Made by a program: the position numbers and the translations under genes
Assembly (NCBI RefSeq): GCF_001665785.1
Contig: NZ_LZSO01000041.1
Location: forward strand, 62,001 to 126,000
DNA length: 64,000 nt
Direction of reading: 5' to 3'
Source of the DNA: Mycolicibacterium peregrinum
GTDB taxonomy: Bacteria; Actinomycetota; Actinomycetes; Mycobacteriales; Mycobacteriaceae
In this document: positions 42,714-50,786 of the stretch, piece after piece
Layout: each line of letters begins with the position of its first letter
Numbering within the stretch: the stretch's first letter is position 1
The notes under the pieces: model-generated
Databases searched by the model: none
What the model was told of the DNA's origin: nothing
Seen by the model: only the letters and a program-made list of their open reading frames with translations

Positions 42714-43007
42714 CTACCCGGAGTTCGACCTGTTGCCGGGGATGGCGGTCGGTGCCGGCGGTGCCTTCACGCCGGGCGTGAACAGGTTGCCGCCGGTGGG
42801 GTTGATCGACTTCTCGGTCGGCTCGACCGTTGGCGGCGGGGCAGGAGTGGCCGGTGCGGTTGTGGTCGTCGTCGTGGTGGTGGTCGGCGTGGTGGTCTCG
42901 GGAGCCTTCTCTTCGGTACCGCATGCCGCGGTGAACGAGATCATCCCGATGACTGCCGCACCGCCTGCGATGACGGTGAGCCGACGAGTCAACTGCCCAG
43001 ACTTCAT
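42714..43007 (-). CDS. Small Thr-rich lipoprotein-like protein, copy 2
   Basis: 97 residues from ATG 43007. Identical to copy 1 through IPG, then a different tail (NRSNSG instead of DN) because the duplicated block ends there. Same signal sequence, TAAC lipobox-like site and poly-Thr tract. It is the first gene of the minus-strand cluster and sits back-to-back with the SOS-regulated imuA' promoter (294 bp between the two starts). Confidence 0.78.
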   Translation of the reverse strand: MKSGQLTRRLTVIAGGAAVIGMISFTAACGTEEKAPETTTPTTTTTTTTTAPATPAPPPTVEPTEKSINPTGGNLFTPGVKAPPAPTAIPGNRSNSG

Positions 43008-43034
43008 GATGGTGTCCTCACTGTCCCCCGTGCT
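42735..43034. repeat. 300-bp near-identical direct repeat, copy B
   Basis: Second copy of the block at 42190–42489; the three differences fall at about 42924, 42966 and 42969. Both copies are in the same orientation. Confidence 0.95.
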
Positions 43035-43131
43035 GTTACAGATACTTACCTTCGGCGAATCGCTGCGGATTCCCGCTACCTGCAACGCAAATGGCGGCCC
43101 AGTCCCATCCCGAAGCGGGTGCTGGTGGGGC

Positions 43132-43141
43132 GAACTCTAAC
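43132..43141 (-). promoter_or_regulatory. Conserved upstream element, copy 2 (GTTAGAGTTC)
   Basis: Same core and same distance to the start codon as at 42587–42596. About 110 bp separates it from the divergent imuA' SOS box. Confidence 0.5.
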
Positions 43142-43249
43142 TCAGAGTCGGCACGGCCGCAGAACGGTCCCGGCCGGCCCCGCCTTCCCGGGGCGGTCAC
43201 CGTTGGGTGCGGCTTGACGCTGTCGGGGGGTAGGTGTTTACTCGAGCCA

Positions 43250-43265
43250 TCGAACATACATTCGA
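43250..43265. promoter_or_regulatory. SOS box (LexA site) upstream of imuA'
   Basis: TCGAACATACATTCGA, matching the mycobacterial/Gram-positive LexA pattern TCGAAC-N4-GTTCGA except for one base in the right arm. It lies 36 bp upstream of the imuA' GTG and would put the imuA'–imuB operon under DNA-damage control. Confidence 0.9.
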
Positions 43266-43301
43266 AAATGATTGGATGCAGATGGTGCGGGAGGTGTTGT
43301 T

Positions 43302-44009
43302 GTGACTGTTGCGGTTGAGCGTGATTTACGCCTGCTTACCCGCTCTGAACAGGTAGAACACCTCCGTCGCAAGATTGCCTCGGTGTCGGGGAAGGTCGGT
43401 CCGGTGCATCGCGGCGTGCCCCGTTCCGAGGCGATGGTACCGGCTCCGGAATCTTTGCTGGAGTCGCCTGAAACCCTGGTTGAGGCGTTGCCTGAGGGCT
43501 TACCGACGATGCTGCCTCGCGGGTCCGTCGCGGTGGCCGCGGGTGCCCGGTCGCTGACGCTGGGCATGGTGGCGGCGGTGACATCCGGGGGTGGGCATGC
43601 GGTGATCATCGGCCAGCCCGATGTCGGCCTGTTGGCCGCGGTGGAGATGGGCGCCGATCTGAGCCGGCTCGCGGTGATCCCCGATCCGGGTGCCGACCCG
43701 GTCGAGGTGGCCTCGGTGCTGATGGACGGGATGGATCTGGTGGTGCTCGGGTTGGGTGGGCGTTCGGTGCCTCCGAGTCGGGCCAGGGTGATGGTGGCGC
43801 GGGCTCGGCAGAAAGGCTGCACGCTGCTGGTCACCGACGGTGACTGGCAGGGCGCATCGGCTCGGCTGGAGGCCCGGGTGTGCGGTTATGAGGTGGCCGG
43901 TGCCGGCCAGGACGCTCCGACACCCGGCCGTGGCCGGATCAGCCGGGTCCGGCTGGCCATGCGGGCCAGGGGGCGGGGTATCGGATCGGCTTGTGCGGCA
44001 GGCGGATAG
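43302..44009 (+). CDS. imuA': ImuA', RecA-like accessory factor of the mutasome
   Basis: 235 residues from GTG 43302 (GGGAGG 7–8 nt upstream). It has a RecA-like fold without a clear Walker A; recognisable segments are GLPTMLPRGSVAVAAGARSLTLGMVAAVTSGGGHAVIIGQPDVGLLAAVEMGADLSRLAVIPDPG and a basic C-terminus. In mycobacteria ImuA' works with ImuB and DnaE2 in damage-induced mutagenesis (Rv3395c equivalent). SOS box upstream; imuB follows after 3 bp. Confidence 0.93.
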   Translation: MTVAVERDLRLLTRSEQVEHLRRKIASVSGKVGPVHRGVPRSEAMVPAPESLLESPETLVEALPEGLPTMLPRGSVAVAAGARSLTLGMVAAVTSGGGHAVIIGQPDVGLLAAVEMGADLSRLAVIPDPGADPVEVASVLMDGMDLVVLGLGGRSVPPSRARVMVARARQKGCTLLVTDGDWQGASARLEARVCGYEVAGAGQDAPTPGRGRISRVRLAMRARGRGIGSACAAGG

Positions 44010-44012
44010 CTC

Positions 44013-45599
44013 GTGCCTGCTGATTCCAGGGTGCTTGCCCTCTGGTGTATGGACTGGCCGGCGGTGGCCGCGGCGACGGCGGCGGGTCTGTCCTCGACGG
44101 TGCCGGTCGCGGTCACCCTGGCAAACCGGGTGATCGCCTGCTCGGCGTCGGCACGTGCGGCCGGGGTCCGGCGCAGGCTGCGCCGGCGCGAGGCGCAGGC
44201 CCGGTGCCCACAACTGCACGTCGTCACTGCGGACCCGGCCAGGGACGCCCGCCATTTCGAGAACGTGACGCTCGCCGTCGATGATCTGGTGCCGCGGGCC
44301 GAGGTGCTGCGTCCGGGGCTGCTGGTGCTCTCGGTTCGTGGCGCGGCGCGGTATTTCGGGTCCGAACCGGTTGCGGCCGAACGGTTGATCGATGCCGTCG
44401 CCGCGGCGGGGGCCGAATGCCAGGTCGGTATCGCCGACCAACTTTCCACCGCGGTCTTCGCCGCCCGGGCTGGTTGCATCGTCGATCCTGGGAACGACGC
44501 GCTGTTTCTGTCCGGGCTGTCGATCCGGCAACTGTCCACTGAACCGGCCCTGGCCGCCCCGGGGCGCGAAGAACTCGCTGACCTGTTGTGGCGGATGGGT
44601 ATCCGAACCCTCGGGCAGTTCGCCGAGTTGTCCCGTACCGATGTCGCCTCCAGGTTCGGGGCCGACGCGGTGACGGCGCACCGGTTCGCTTGCGGGGAGC
44701 CCGACCGCGGCCCCTCCGGGCAGGATCCGGCCGCTGAACTCGATGCGGTGATGAACTGTGACCCGCCGATCGAAAGAGTGGACGCCGCGGCCTTCGCGGG
44801 ACGGTCCCTTGCCAGTGATCTGCATCGTCATCTGGAGGCGGCCGGGGTGGGCTGTACCCGCTTGGCCATCCACGCCGTCACTGCCAACGGTGAAGAGATG
44901 GAACGGGTCTGGCGGTGTGCCGAGCCCCTGAGCGAGGATGCCACCGCCGACCGGGTGCGTTGGCAGCTGGACGGCTGGCTGAACCGTCGCACCATTGATC
45001 GGCCTAGTGCGCCCCTCGTCATGCTGCGCCTGCGTCCGGTGGAGGTGGTGTCGGCGGCGGCGCTGCAATTGCCGCTGTGGGGCGGGTTGGGTGAGGAGGA
45101 TCGGCTGCGGGCCCGCCGGGCGCTGCTGCGGGTTCAGGGGCTGCTCGGCCCGGAAGCGGTGCAGGTCCCGGTGCTCAGTGGCGGGCGCGGGCCTGCCGAG
45201 CGCATCACCCTCACTCCATTGGGGGACGAACCGGTCCCGCGAGCCGATCCACGCCAGCCCTGGCCCGGTCAGTTGCCCGAGCCCTCGCCGACCGTGCTGC
45301 TCGACGATCCGGTGGAATTGCTTGATACACAAGGGAATCTAGTGCGGGTAACCAGTCGCGGTTTGTTCTCGGCAGATCCTGCGCAGCTGGCCGGTGCCGG
45401 CCGCCGTGACGGCAGGCTGCGCTGGTGGGCCGGACCGTGGCCGGTTGACGAAAGGTGGTGGGATCCGGAGAACCGAGGGGCCGGACGGACGGCGCGGGTC
45501 CAGGTGCTGCTGCGCTCTGGAGGCCGGGAAGGGGACGATCTCGCGCTGCTGCTGTGTTATCGGCAGCGTCGGTGGTATCTGGAGGGTGCCTATGAATGA
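44013..45599 (+). CDS. imuB: ImuB, catalytically inactive Y-family polymerase-like hub protein
   Basis: 528 residues from GTG 44013. Y-family fold (LALWCMDWPAVAA...VLRPGLLVLSVRGAARYFGSEPVAAERLIDAV) lacking the acidic catalytic residues: the second acidic pair is replaced by LVLSVRGA. The β-clamp-binding motif QLPLWG is at residues 352–357, the same place as in the literature on the mycobacterial protein. The C-terminal part (YRQRRWYLEGAYE) is the region known to contact ImuA' and DnaE2. It bridges DnaE2 to the sliding clamp during translesion synthesis. It is convergent with iunH, 7 bp apart. Confidence 0.95.
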   Translation: MPADSRVLALWCMDWPAVAAATAAGLSSTVPVAVTLANRVIACSASARAAGVRRRLRRREAQARCPQLHVVTADPARDARHFENVTLAVDDLVPRAEVLRPGLLVLSVRGAARYFGSEPVAAERLIDAVAAAGAECQVGIADQLSTAVFAARAGCIVDPGNDALFLSGLSIRQLSTEPALAAPGREELADLLWRMGIRTLGQFAELSRTDVASRFGADAVTAHRFACGEPDRGPSGQDPAAELDAVMNCDPPIERVDAAAFAGRSLASDLHRHLEAAGVGCTRLAIHAVTANGEEMERVWRCAEPLSEDATADRVRWQLDGWLNRRTIDRPSAPLVMLRLRPVEVVSAAALQLPLWGGLGEEDRLRARRALLRVQGLLGPEAVQVPVLSGGRGPAERITLTPLGDEPVPRADPRQPWPGQLPEPSPTVLLDDPVELLDTQGNLVRVTSRGLFSADPAQLAGAGRRDGRLRWWAGPWPVDERWWDPENRGAGRTARVQVLLRSGGREGDDLALLLCYRQRRWYLEGAYE

Positions 45600-45606
45600 G
45601 GACTGA

Positions 45607-46677
45607 TCAGCTCAGGCGCTGCGCGAAGGCCCCGACCCGGCTGATGAACCGGTCGAAGAATGCTGTCGGGTCGACCTCGGTACCGATCAGTGCATTCGGT
45701 GGACGGCCCCAGTGTCCCCGCCAGTCGGCCACCGTCATGCCGCGGGTCAGGGTGCCGCTCAGCTCCACATCGACGGTGGTTTCCCGGTAGCTCACCAGTT
45801 CTGGATCCAGGGCGACCGCGGCGGCCAGCGGATCGTGCAGGTGCGCCAGGTACCCGTCACCGGTGTCGAAGTGGAATTCGAAGTAGAACCGCATGGCGTC
45901 CTCGAGGACCCGGATCAACGGGTTGTCCGCGCTCGACCGCGTGCCCCGCTCGTCGAGCACGCTCATCGGCGTCGACGGTGAACCGGCTGCGGAAGCCAGC
46001 CGGTTCAGCAGCGCGGGCGTCATCGCGATGTTCTCGGTGAGGTTGAGGCCCAGCACGATTGGCACATGGGTGGCTTCGTCGAGACCCCAGGCGGCATTCC
46101 AGCCGCTGAACACTTCGGCTGCGGATTCGGGGTCCACGCTGATGTTCCATTCCGACACGGGTGTGGTGTTGCCCCGGTAGTCGAATGCCCCGCCCATGAT
46201 CACCAATCGGCGCAGCAGCTTGGGCAGGGTGGGCTCGGCGCGCATGGCCAACGCCAGGTTGGTCAGTGGGCCGGTGGCCAACCCGATCAGCTCACCGGGG
46301 TGGGCGCGCGCGGTCCGCACCCAGGCCTCGGCGGCGTCGTGCGCGGTGAGCAGTCGGTCGCTGGCCGGCAGCTCTGCATATCCCAGGCCTTGCGGCCCGT
46401 GGGTGTCCTCGGCAGTCCGCAGCGGAGCGCTCAATGGCTGTTCGGCTCCCTTGGAGACCGGTATTCCGGTCACCCCGCACAGCTCCAGTAGACCAAGGTT
46501 GTTGGTGCAGACCTGTTGTACCGGAACATTTCCCGCGGTCGAGGCGATACCGACCAGCTCGGCTTCCGGGCTGGCCAGCAGATAAGCCAGCGCCATGGCG
46601 TCGTCGACACCGGTGTCGACGTCGGCAAACACGGGCAGCATCGATTCGCCGCTCGGTGCCGGTGTCGGTGGCGTCAC
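45607..46677 (-). CDS. iunH: Nucleoside hydrolase (IunH, Rv3393-like)
   Basis: 356 residues. The calcium/ribose-binding DVDTGVDDAMALAYLL motif sits at the N-terminus, followed by GLATGPLTNLALAM, MGGAFDYRGNTTPVSEWNISVDPESAAEVFSG and the C-terminal HLHDPLAAAVALDP with a conserved His/Asp. It splits inosine, uridine or other ribonucleosides into base plus ribose for salvage. Gene order (imuB, iunH, acrA1, htdY) matches M. tuberculosis apart from missing cmaA1 and lpqD. Confidence 0.92.
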   Translation of the reverse strand: MTPPTPAPSGESMLPVFADVDTGVDDAMALAYLLASPEAELVGIASTAGNVPVQQVCTNNLGLLELCGVTGIPVSKGAEQPLSAPLRTAEDTHGPQGLGYAELPASDRLLTAHDAAEAWVRTARAHPGELIGLATGPLTNLALAMRAEPTLPKLLRRLVIMGGAFDYRGNTTPVSEWNISVDPESAAEVFSGWNAAWGLDEATHVPIVLGLNLTENIAMTPALLNRLASAAGSPSTPMSVLDERGTRSSADNPLIRVLEDAMRFYFEFHFDTGDGYLAHLHDPLAAAVALDPELVSYRETTVDVELSGTLTRGMTVADWRGHWGRPPNALIGTEVDPTAFFDRFISRVGAFAQRLS

Positions 46678-46804
46678 GGCGTCAACGATATGCCAACGCC
46701 ATGGCGTATCGGCTCACGACTCGACGAATCGCAGCCCGTGGCAATGCTGGCCTGGGACAGCGCGGTCGGGAATGCCGCCGCGAAAGGGTCTGGTACGCCG
46801 TGAC

Positions 46805-48832
46805 TTACCAGTGCACGCCCGGCACCAGCCGCACCGCCCGCTTCACCGGGCGGGCCACCGTGCGCGGGACCCGCAGGCTTCGGGCGCTGCGGACCGGGCG
46901 CTTCGGCCGCCGCTGCGTCGGTTCGCCTGCCGGCGCCTGAGGGCTCTCACCGGCCTCGCCGCGCGCGGCCGCCGAGTCCGGGTAGCCCAGATACAGCTGA
47001 TGCAGGACGCGACGAGATAGCTTCGGGGTCAGGTAGTTGCCGAAATCGGCGACGGTGCCCAGCGGGGTGTCGATCCGGGCCGGCTTGTCCACCAGGCCGC
47101 GCACCACCATGGCCGCGGCATGCTCGGCCGAGATCGGCGGCACCGGATTGAGTTTGCGCGACGGCGCGATCATCGGCGTCTTCACCAGCGGCATATGGAT
47201 ATTGGTGAAGGTGATGTGATCCGAGAGGGTTTCGGTGCCGACCACCTCGGAGAAGGCGTCGAGCGCCGCCTTGGATGGCAGGTAGGCGCTGTACTTCGGG
47301 GTGTTGGCCTGCACGCCGGCGCTGGACACGTTGACCACATGGCCGAACCGGCGTTCGCGCCAGTGCGGCAGCAGCGCCAGCACCATGCGCACCGAACCGA
47401 AGTAGTTGACGGCCATCACCCGCTCGTAATCGTGCAACCGGTCCGTCGAGTTGGTCACCGACCGGCGGATCGACCGGCCGGCGTTGTTGACCAGGTAATC
47501 GACGTGACCGAACCGGCCGAGGATGTCCTTGACGGTGTGCTCGACCGACGCGGAATCGGTGACGTCACAGGTGAATGCGTAAGCCTGCCCGCCCGCTGCG
47601 CGGATCTCGGCGACCAGGTCGTCGAGTGCCTCACCGCTGCGGGCCAGGGCGAAGACGCAGGCACCGCGTTCGGCCACGGCGATCGCCGAGGCTCGGCCGA
47701 TGCCGCTGGAGGCGCCGGTGATGATGACGTGCTTGCCGACCAGCGGGCCGGCCGGATCATCGCGACGGGCCCGGTCGGGATCGAGGTGCTCAGCCCAGTA
47801 CCGCCATAGTTTCGGTGCGTACGAAGAGAATTCGGGTACGGAGATCCCGGTACCGTGCAGCGCAGCGGTGGCGTTGTCCGCGGTGAAGGTCGGGCGCAAC
47901 TCCGCCACGTCGAGCACGTCACCCGGAATGCCCAGCTGGGTGGCGACGATGTTGCGTACCGCCTTGACCCGGCCCCGCGCCCGCAACACCGGTGCCGCGG
48001 TCGCCCGCGGCAGCGAGCCGCGCAGCGGCGGCAGCCCGGCCTCGGCGGCCACGCCACGGTAGATGTCGCGCAGCCCGATGGTCTCGGGCGCGGTCAGGTG
48101 GAACGCTTCACCGTCTTTGCCGTCTATATGCATCAGCGCGACCATCGCGTCCACTACGAAGTCCACCGGGACCACATTGGTCCGGCCCGAGTCGGGCAGC
48201 ATCATCGGCGTGAACCTGGGAAGCGCCGCCAGCCGGGCCAGCACGCCGAAGAAGTAATACGGGCCGTCGATCTTGTCCATCTCGCCGGTTTGGGAATCGC
48301 CGACCACGACGGCCGGGCGGTACACCCGGTAGCGCAGGCCCGGCGTCGAACGCACCAGCAGTTCTGCCTCGAACTTGGTCTGGTGATACGGCGTCGGCAG
48401 GTCCTGGGCGACGTCGAAATCGTCCTCGGTGAACACGCCCCGGTGGTTTCCCGCGACCGCGATCGAGGACACGTGGTGCAACGTGGCGTCGAGGCGACGG
48501 GTCAGCCCGATCACCGCGCGAGTGCCCTCCACGTTGGCCGCCCGCTGTTCGGATTCGCCGACCGTCATGTCGTAGATCGCCGCGCAGTGCACCACATGCG
48601 ACACGTCACCCAGCTCGGCGATATCGGCGTCGGAGAGCCCCAGATCGGCCGTCGTCAGGTCGCCGACCAGCGGTTTCACCCGCTCATCCCAGTCTTGAGC
48701 CAGCCGCTCGAACCGCGTCAACGACTCGCGGCGCACCAGCACCCACACTGCGGATTCGGGTTCGCGGGACAGAATCCGGCTGACTACTCGGCGGCCAATA
48801 AACCCGGTACCGCCGGTAACGACATAACGCAT
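46805..48832 (-). CDS. acrA1: AcrA1-like two-domain fatty acyl-CoA reductase/SDR protein
   Basis: 675 residues from ATG 48832. Domain 1 (1–350) is an extended SDR/male-sterility-type reductase: YVVTGGTGFIGRRVV nucleotide site and Tyr-x3-Lys in TPYHQTKFEAEL. Domain 2 (about 370–620) is a classical SDR: GKHVIITGASSGIGRASAIAVAERGA, NNAG, and Tyr-x3-Lys in YSAYLPSKAAL. A basic C-terminal tail follows. Such proteins reduce fatty acyl groups to aldehyde or alcohol; this is the Rv3391 equivalent. Divergent from htdY. Confidence 0.88.
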   Translation of the reverse strand: MRYVVTGGTGFIGRRVVSRILSREPESAVWVLVRRESLTRFERLAQDWDERVKPLVGDLTTADLGLSDADIAELGDVSHVVHCAAIYDMTVGESEQRAANVEGTRAVIGLTRRLDATLHHVSSIAVAGNHRGVFTEDDFDVAQDLPTPYHQTKFEAELLVRSTPGLRYRVYRPAVVVGDSQTGEMDKIDGPYYFFGVLARLAALPRFTPMMLPDSGRTNVVPVDFVVDAMVALMHIDGKDGEAFHLTAPETIGLRDIYRGVAAEAGLPPLRGSLPRATAAPVLRARGRVKAVRNIVATQLGIPGDVLDVAELRPTFTADNATAALHGTGISVPEFSSYAPKLWRYWAEHLDPDRARRDDPAGPLVGKHVIITGASSGIGRASAIAVAERGACVFALARSGEALDDLVAEIRAAGGQAYAFTCDVTDSASVEHTVKDILGRFGHVDYLVNNAGRSIRRSVTNSTDRLHDYERVMAVNYFGSVRMVLALLPHWRERRFGHVVNVSSAGVQANTPKYSAYLPSKAALDAFSEVVGTETLSDHITFTNIHMPLVKTPMIAPSRKLNPVPPISAEHAAAMVVRGLVDKPARIDTPLGTVADFGNYLTPKLSRRVLHQLYLGYPDSAAARGEAGESPQAPAGEPTQRRPKRPVRSARSLRVPRTVARPVKRAVRLVPGVHW

Positions 48833-48912
48833 GCGAGCCATCGTGGCCTTAGATCGGGCAAACGTCAACAAGGCCGGTCAACTCGGCCGCTGAACCGCTA
48901 TCGTCGGCACGC

Positions 48913-49782
48913 ATGCCCCTCAATCCGGACGCCATTGGCGAGACGACCGATCCGATCCCGTTCGACTGGACCGACCGCGACACCCTGCTGTACGCCATCG
49001 GCGTGGGCGCGGGCACCGATGACCTGGCCTTCACCACCGAGAACAGCCACGAGATCGAACAGCAGGTGCTGCCCACGTATGCGGTGATCGCCTGCTCGGC
49101 CTTTCCGGCGGCGCTGAAGATCGGCACGTTCAATTTCGGCATGCTGCTGCACGGCTCCCAGGAGATCCGGCTGCACCGGCCACTGCCTCCGGCCGGGAAG
49201 CTCAGTGTGGTCTCCGAGGTCGTCGACATCCAGGACAAGGGTGAGGGTAAGAACGCGGTGGTCATGCTCAAGGGCATCGGCACCGATCCGGCCAGCGGCG
49301 AGGTCGTCGCGGAAACCCTTACCACAGTGGTGATTCGGGGTGAAGGTGGGTTCGGTGGGCAGCCAGGGCAACGCCCCGCGGCGCCGCAGATTCCCGATCG
49401 CGAACCTGACGCCCGGGTGGCGTTGCCCACCCGCGAGGATCAGGCGCTGATCTATCGACTTTCCGGCGACCGCAACCCGCTGCACAGCGATCCGTGGTTC
49501 GCGAAGAATCTGGCCGGGTTTCCGAAGCCGATCCTGCACGGTCTGTGCACCTACGGGGTGGCCGGGCGGGCGCTGGTAGCCGAGCTCGGTGGCGGCGACG
49601 CCACGAAAGTCCATGCCGTGGCGGCGCGGTTCAGTTCTCCGGTGTTCCCGGGCGAGACGCTGACGACGTCGATCTGGCGTACCGAGCCGGGGCGGGCCGT
49701 GTTCCGCACCGAGGCGGCCGGGCCCGACGGTGCCGATGCCCGACTCGTACTGGAGGACGGTGTCGCCGAGTATTCCGACTGA
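48913..49782 (+). CDS. htdY: HtdY-like 3-hydroxyacyl dehydratase (MaoC, double hotdog)
   Basis: 289 residues. Two hotdog domains; the C-terminal one has the hydratase-2 motif YRLSGDRNPLHSDPWFAKNLAGFPKPILHGLCTYG with the catalytic Asp and His. It adds water to trans-2-enoyl-CoA to give (R)-3-hydroxyacyl-CoA. It corresponds to M. tuberculosis Rv3389c by motif and position. Likely part of fatty-acid or sterol side-chain metabolism alongside acrA1 on the opposite strand. Confidence 0.92.
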   Translation: MPLNPDAIGETTDPIPFDWTDRDTLLYAIGVGAGTDDLAFTTENSHEIEQQVLPTYAVIACSAFPAALKIGTFNFGMLLHGSQEIRLHRPLPPAGKLSVVSEVVDIQDKGEGKNAVVMLKGIGTDPASGEVVAETLTTVVIRGEGGFGGQPGQRPAAPQIPDREPDARVALPTREDQALIYRLSGDRNPLHSDPWFAKNLAGFPKPILHGLCTYGVAGRALVAELGGGDATKVHAVAARFSSPVFPGETLTTSIWRTEPGRAVFRTEAAGPDGADARLVLEDGVAEYSD

Positions 49783-49865
49783 TCCGGCAGGCGCGGCAAT
49801 TTCGTAGAAGCGGCTGCACACTGCGTGGTGGATTGACAGGATCGAACCACTGAGGTCGCACCGCG

Positions 49866-50786
49866 GTGCGGGAATGGTGGTGGCAGGTGACGCAGGTGAA
49901 CCTGGTCGTTGGGTATCTGGCCACTCCGGGTGGCGCCGACGCACTCGCGTTGGCGGTTCGGTTCGCCCGAACGCTGGCGGCCGAGGTCCACGTCTGCATC
50001 GTGCTCCCGCCCGACAACGCGCCGCCGGGCACCGTCCCCAAGGGTGGCTACGAGGAAGTGCTGGCCGAGCAGGCGCAAGGCTGGCTGGATGATGCCCTGG
50101 GCCTGGTGCCCGACGACGTTGTGGCGCACACGCATCTGAGTTTCGACGAGTCGTTCACCGACGGTCTGATCCGCGAAGCTCTGCGGCTACAAGCGGTCGC
50201 GATCGTGGTCGGCGGTGCCGGTGGCGGGTTGGTCGGCAGCTACTCGCTGGGTTCGGTGGTCAACGAGTTGTTGCACGCCTCGCCGGTGCCGGTCGCGGTG
50301 GCGCCCCGCGGAACACGCGATTCCAAGGTCGAACGCGTGCATGAGATCACCTGTGCCATCGGTCAACGTCAGGGTTCGGATCTGCTGTTCGCCACCGCGG
50401 TACGGGCCAGTCGGGCCGCGGAGATTCCGCTGCGGTTGGTGTCGCTGGTTGCGCTCGATCCGACCTTCGGCTCGCTGCGCGGCGACAGTGAAGCCGTGCG
50501 AGCCCACGCGCTCGCACACGCCGAACGGACCTTGGAGGCCGCCAGAAATGAACTGCCGGCGGATTTTCCGGTGTCCTCGACCATCGTGACCGGTCCCAGC
50601 GTCGAGGCCGCTGTCGAACAGTTGGGTTGGGATGACGGTGACATCATCATGGTCGGATCCAGTCGGCTCAGCGCGCCGCGACGGATCTTCCTCGGTTCCA
50701 CTGCGGCCAAGATGTTGCGGGTGTTGGACGTGCCCATGGTGGTTGTGCCCCGGGACGAACTGAAAGAGGGCGAGGATCACTCATGA
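49866..50786 (+). CDS. Tandem-domain universal stress protein
   Basis: 306 residues from GTG 49866 (GTG 49887 is also possible). Two Usp domains: residues 10–145 ending GGAGGGLVGSYSLGSVVNELLHASPVPVAVAPRG, and 155–300 ending VGSSRLSAPRRIFLGSTAAKMLRVLDVPMVVVPRD. The G-x2-G-x9-GS/T ATP-binding pattern is visible in both. The stop overlaps the APC permease start by ATGA. Usp domains often regulate a neighbouring transporter, so this one probably modulates the permease. Confidence 0.85.
   Translation: MREWWWQVTQVNLVVGYLATPGGADALALAVRFARTLAAEVHVCIVLPPDNAPPGTVPKGGYEEVLAEQAQGWLDDALGLVPDDVVAHTHLSFDESFTDGLIREALRLQAVAIVVGGAGGGLVGSYSLGSVVNELLHASPVPVAVAPRGTRDSKVERVHEITCAIGQRQGSDLLFATAVRASRAAEIPLRLVSLVALDPTFGSLRGDSEAVRAHALAHAERTLEAARNELPADFPVSSTIVTGPSVEAAVEQLGWDDGDIIMVGSSRLSAPRRIFLGSTAAKMLRVLDVPMVVVPRDELKEGEDHS

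Noticed and set aside
38194..43034. The poly-Thr lipoprotein repeats as a CRISPR array or mobile element
   Set aside because: Only two near-identical copies with coding content; no short regularly spaced repeats, transposase, target duplication or terminal inverted repeats.
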